A DNA stretch of 6,124 nucleotides, taken from positions 1 through 6,124 of the forward strand of contig JAFKFE010000384.1 in the NCBI GenBank assembly GCA_017308345.1, read 5' to 3'. The position numbers were made by a program, and so were the translations under genes. Positions 5,619 to 6,124 of this stretch are shown one piece after another. Each line of letters starts with the position of its first letter. Within the stretch, counting starts at the first letter, position 1. The stretch comes from Alphaproteobacteria bacterium (GTDB lineage: Bacteria > Pseudomonadota > Alphaproteobacteria > Rhizobiales > Rhizobiaceae). Below the pieces are notes generated by a model. That model did no database searches. It saw only the letters and a program-made list of their open reading frames with translations, and was not told the origin of the DNA.

Positions 5619-6124
5619 GCGACGCGAAGAATATGGGCTTCACCCCGAACGAGATGATGACGATTGCCGCCAGCCGCGCGCTGAAAAGCGACGATGTCTG
5701 CTTCGTCGGCATCGGCGCGCCGTCGGCCGCCTGCAACGTCGCGCGGCTGACGCACGCGCCGGATATCACCTTGATCTATGAGAGCGGCACCATCGGCACC
5801 GCGCCCGACGTGCTGCCGCTGTCGATCGGCGATGGCGAATTGTGCGAGACGGCGGTCACCACCGTCGCCGTGCCGGAGATGTTCCGCTATTGGCTGCAGG
5901 GCGGCCGCATCTCGATCGGCTTCCTGGGCGCCGCCCAGCTCGACAAGTTCGGCAACATCAACACCACCGTCATCGGCGACTATGCGCATCCCAAGACCCG
6001 CCTGCCCGGCGGCGGCGGCGCGCCGGAGATCGCCACCTCGTCGAGACAGGTCTACATCACCATGGCGCAGTCGAAGCGCGGCATGGTCGAGAAGATCGAC
6101 TTCTTCACCTCTTTCGGCCATGGC
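5615..6124 (+). CDS. pcaJ: 3-oxoadipate CoA-transferase, subunit B, 5' part, cut by window edge
   Basis: Catalytic partner of PcaI in the CoA-transferase. The first 170 codons are present with no stop before the window end; the family is usually about 210-260 aa. ATG 5615 overlaps the pcaI TGA by 4 nt, so translation is probably coupled and gives equal subunit amounts. YESGTIG (55-61) carries the Glu (Glu56) that forms the acyl-glutamyl-CoA intermediate in family I CoA-transferases. LGAAQLDKFGNINTT (104-118) and LPGGGGAPEIA (130-140) are the conserved beta-subunit segments. The usual downstream gene in rhizobia is the thiolase pcaF, which would lie outside this window. Confidence 0.9.
   Translation, partial: MSDAKNMGFTPNEMMTIAASRALKSDDVCFVGIGAPSAACNVARLTHAPDITLIYESGTIGTAPDVLPLSIGDGELCETAVTTVAVPEMFRYWLQGGRISIGFLGAAQLDKFGNINTTVIGDYAHPKTRLPGGGGAPEIATSSRQVYITMAQSKRGMVEKIDFFTSFGHG

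Noticed and set aside
1..6124. A new defence, mobile or otherwise undescribed multi-gene system
   Set aside because: All protein genes belong to known heme-uptake and beta-ketoadipate families with normal composition; no integrase, transposase, tRNA, direct-repeat array or orphan gene cluster is visible.

Overview
The window is GC-rich DNA with dense genes, short intergenic gaps, -35/-10 pairs of alphaproteobacterial type and a rhizobial-looking intergenic palindrome. Gene content (HmuT, a rhizobial-type heme receptor, a DUF2218-SIP flavoprotein, an IclR-type PcaR next to pcaIJ) points to a member of the Rhizobiales, most likely Mesorhizobium or a close relative. The genus is an inference from recall of similar loci, not from a search.

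Left part (1-3823): a heme-iron acquisition locus. The 5' part of a periplasmic heme-binding protein gene (hmuT, minus strand, cut by the window edge) is divergent from a TonB-dependent outer-membrane heme receptor gene (hmuR type, plus strand). The receptor is followed after 2 nt by a siderophore-interacting-protein-family flavoprotein with an N-terminal DUF2218 domain. The AT-rich gap between hmuT and hmuR holds two face-to-face promoter candidates whose -35 boxes both lie in a small inverted repeat that also fits TGA-N9-TCA, the form described for RirA boxes. Downstream, the hmuR leader carries a 20-codon ORF with its own Shine-Dalgarno sequence; its stop overlaps the hmuR start as ATGA. 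Heme would cross the outer membrane through HmuR, be carried by HmuT to an ABC permease (outside the window), and the flavoprotein may supply reducing power for iron release.

Middle (3824-3882): a short gap between convergent genes, filled by an imperfect palindrome that resembles a dispersed intergenic repeat of mesorhizobia and can form an 11-bp stem in the plus-strand transcript.

Right part (3883-6124): a beta-ketoadipate pathway locus. An IclR-family regulator (pcaR type, minus strand) is divergent from pcaI and pcaJ, the two subunits of 3-oxoadipate CoA-transferase, which overlap by 4 nt; pcaJ runs off the window end. The intergenic region has a perfect inverted repeat, GTTCG-N5-CGAAC, very like the operator known for Pseudomonas PcaR.

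No RNA gene, insertion sequence, CRISPR array or phage gene was seen. The functions are known ones; the least ordinary part is the regulatory architecture in front of the heme receptor.
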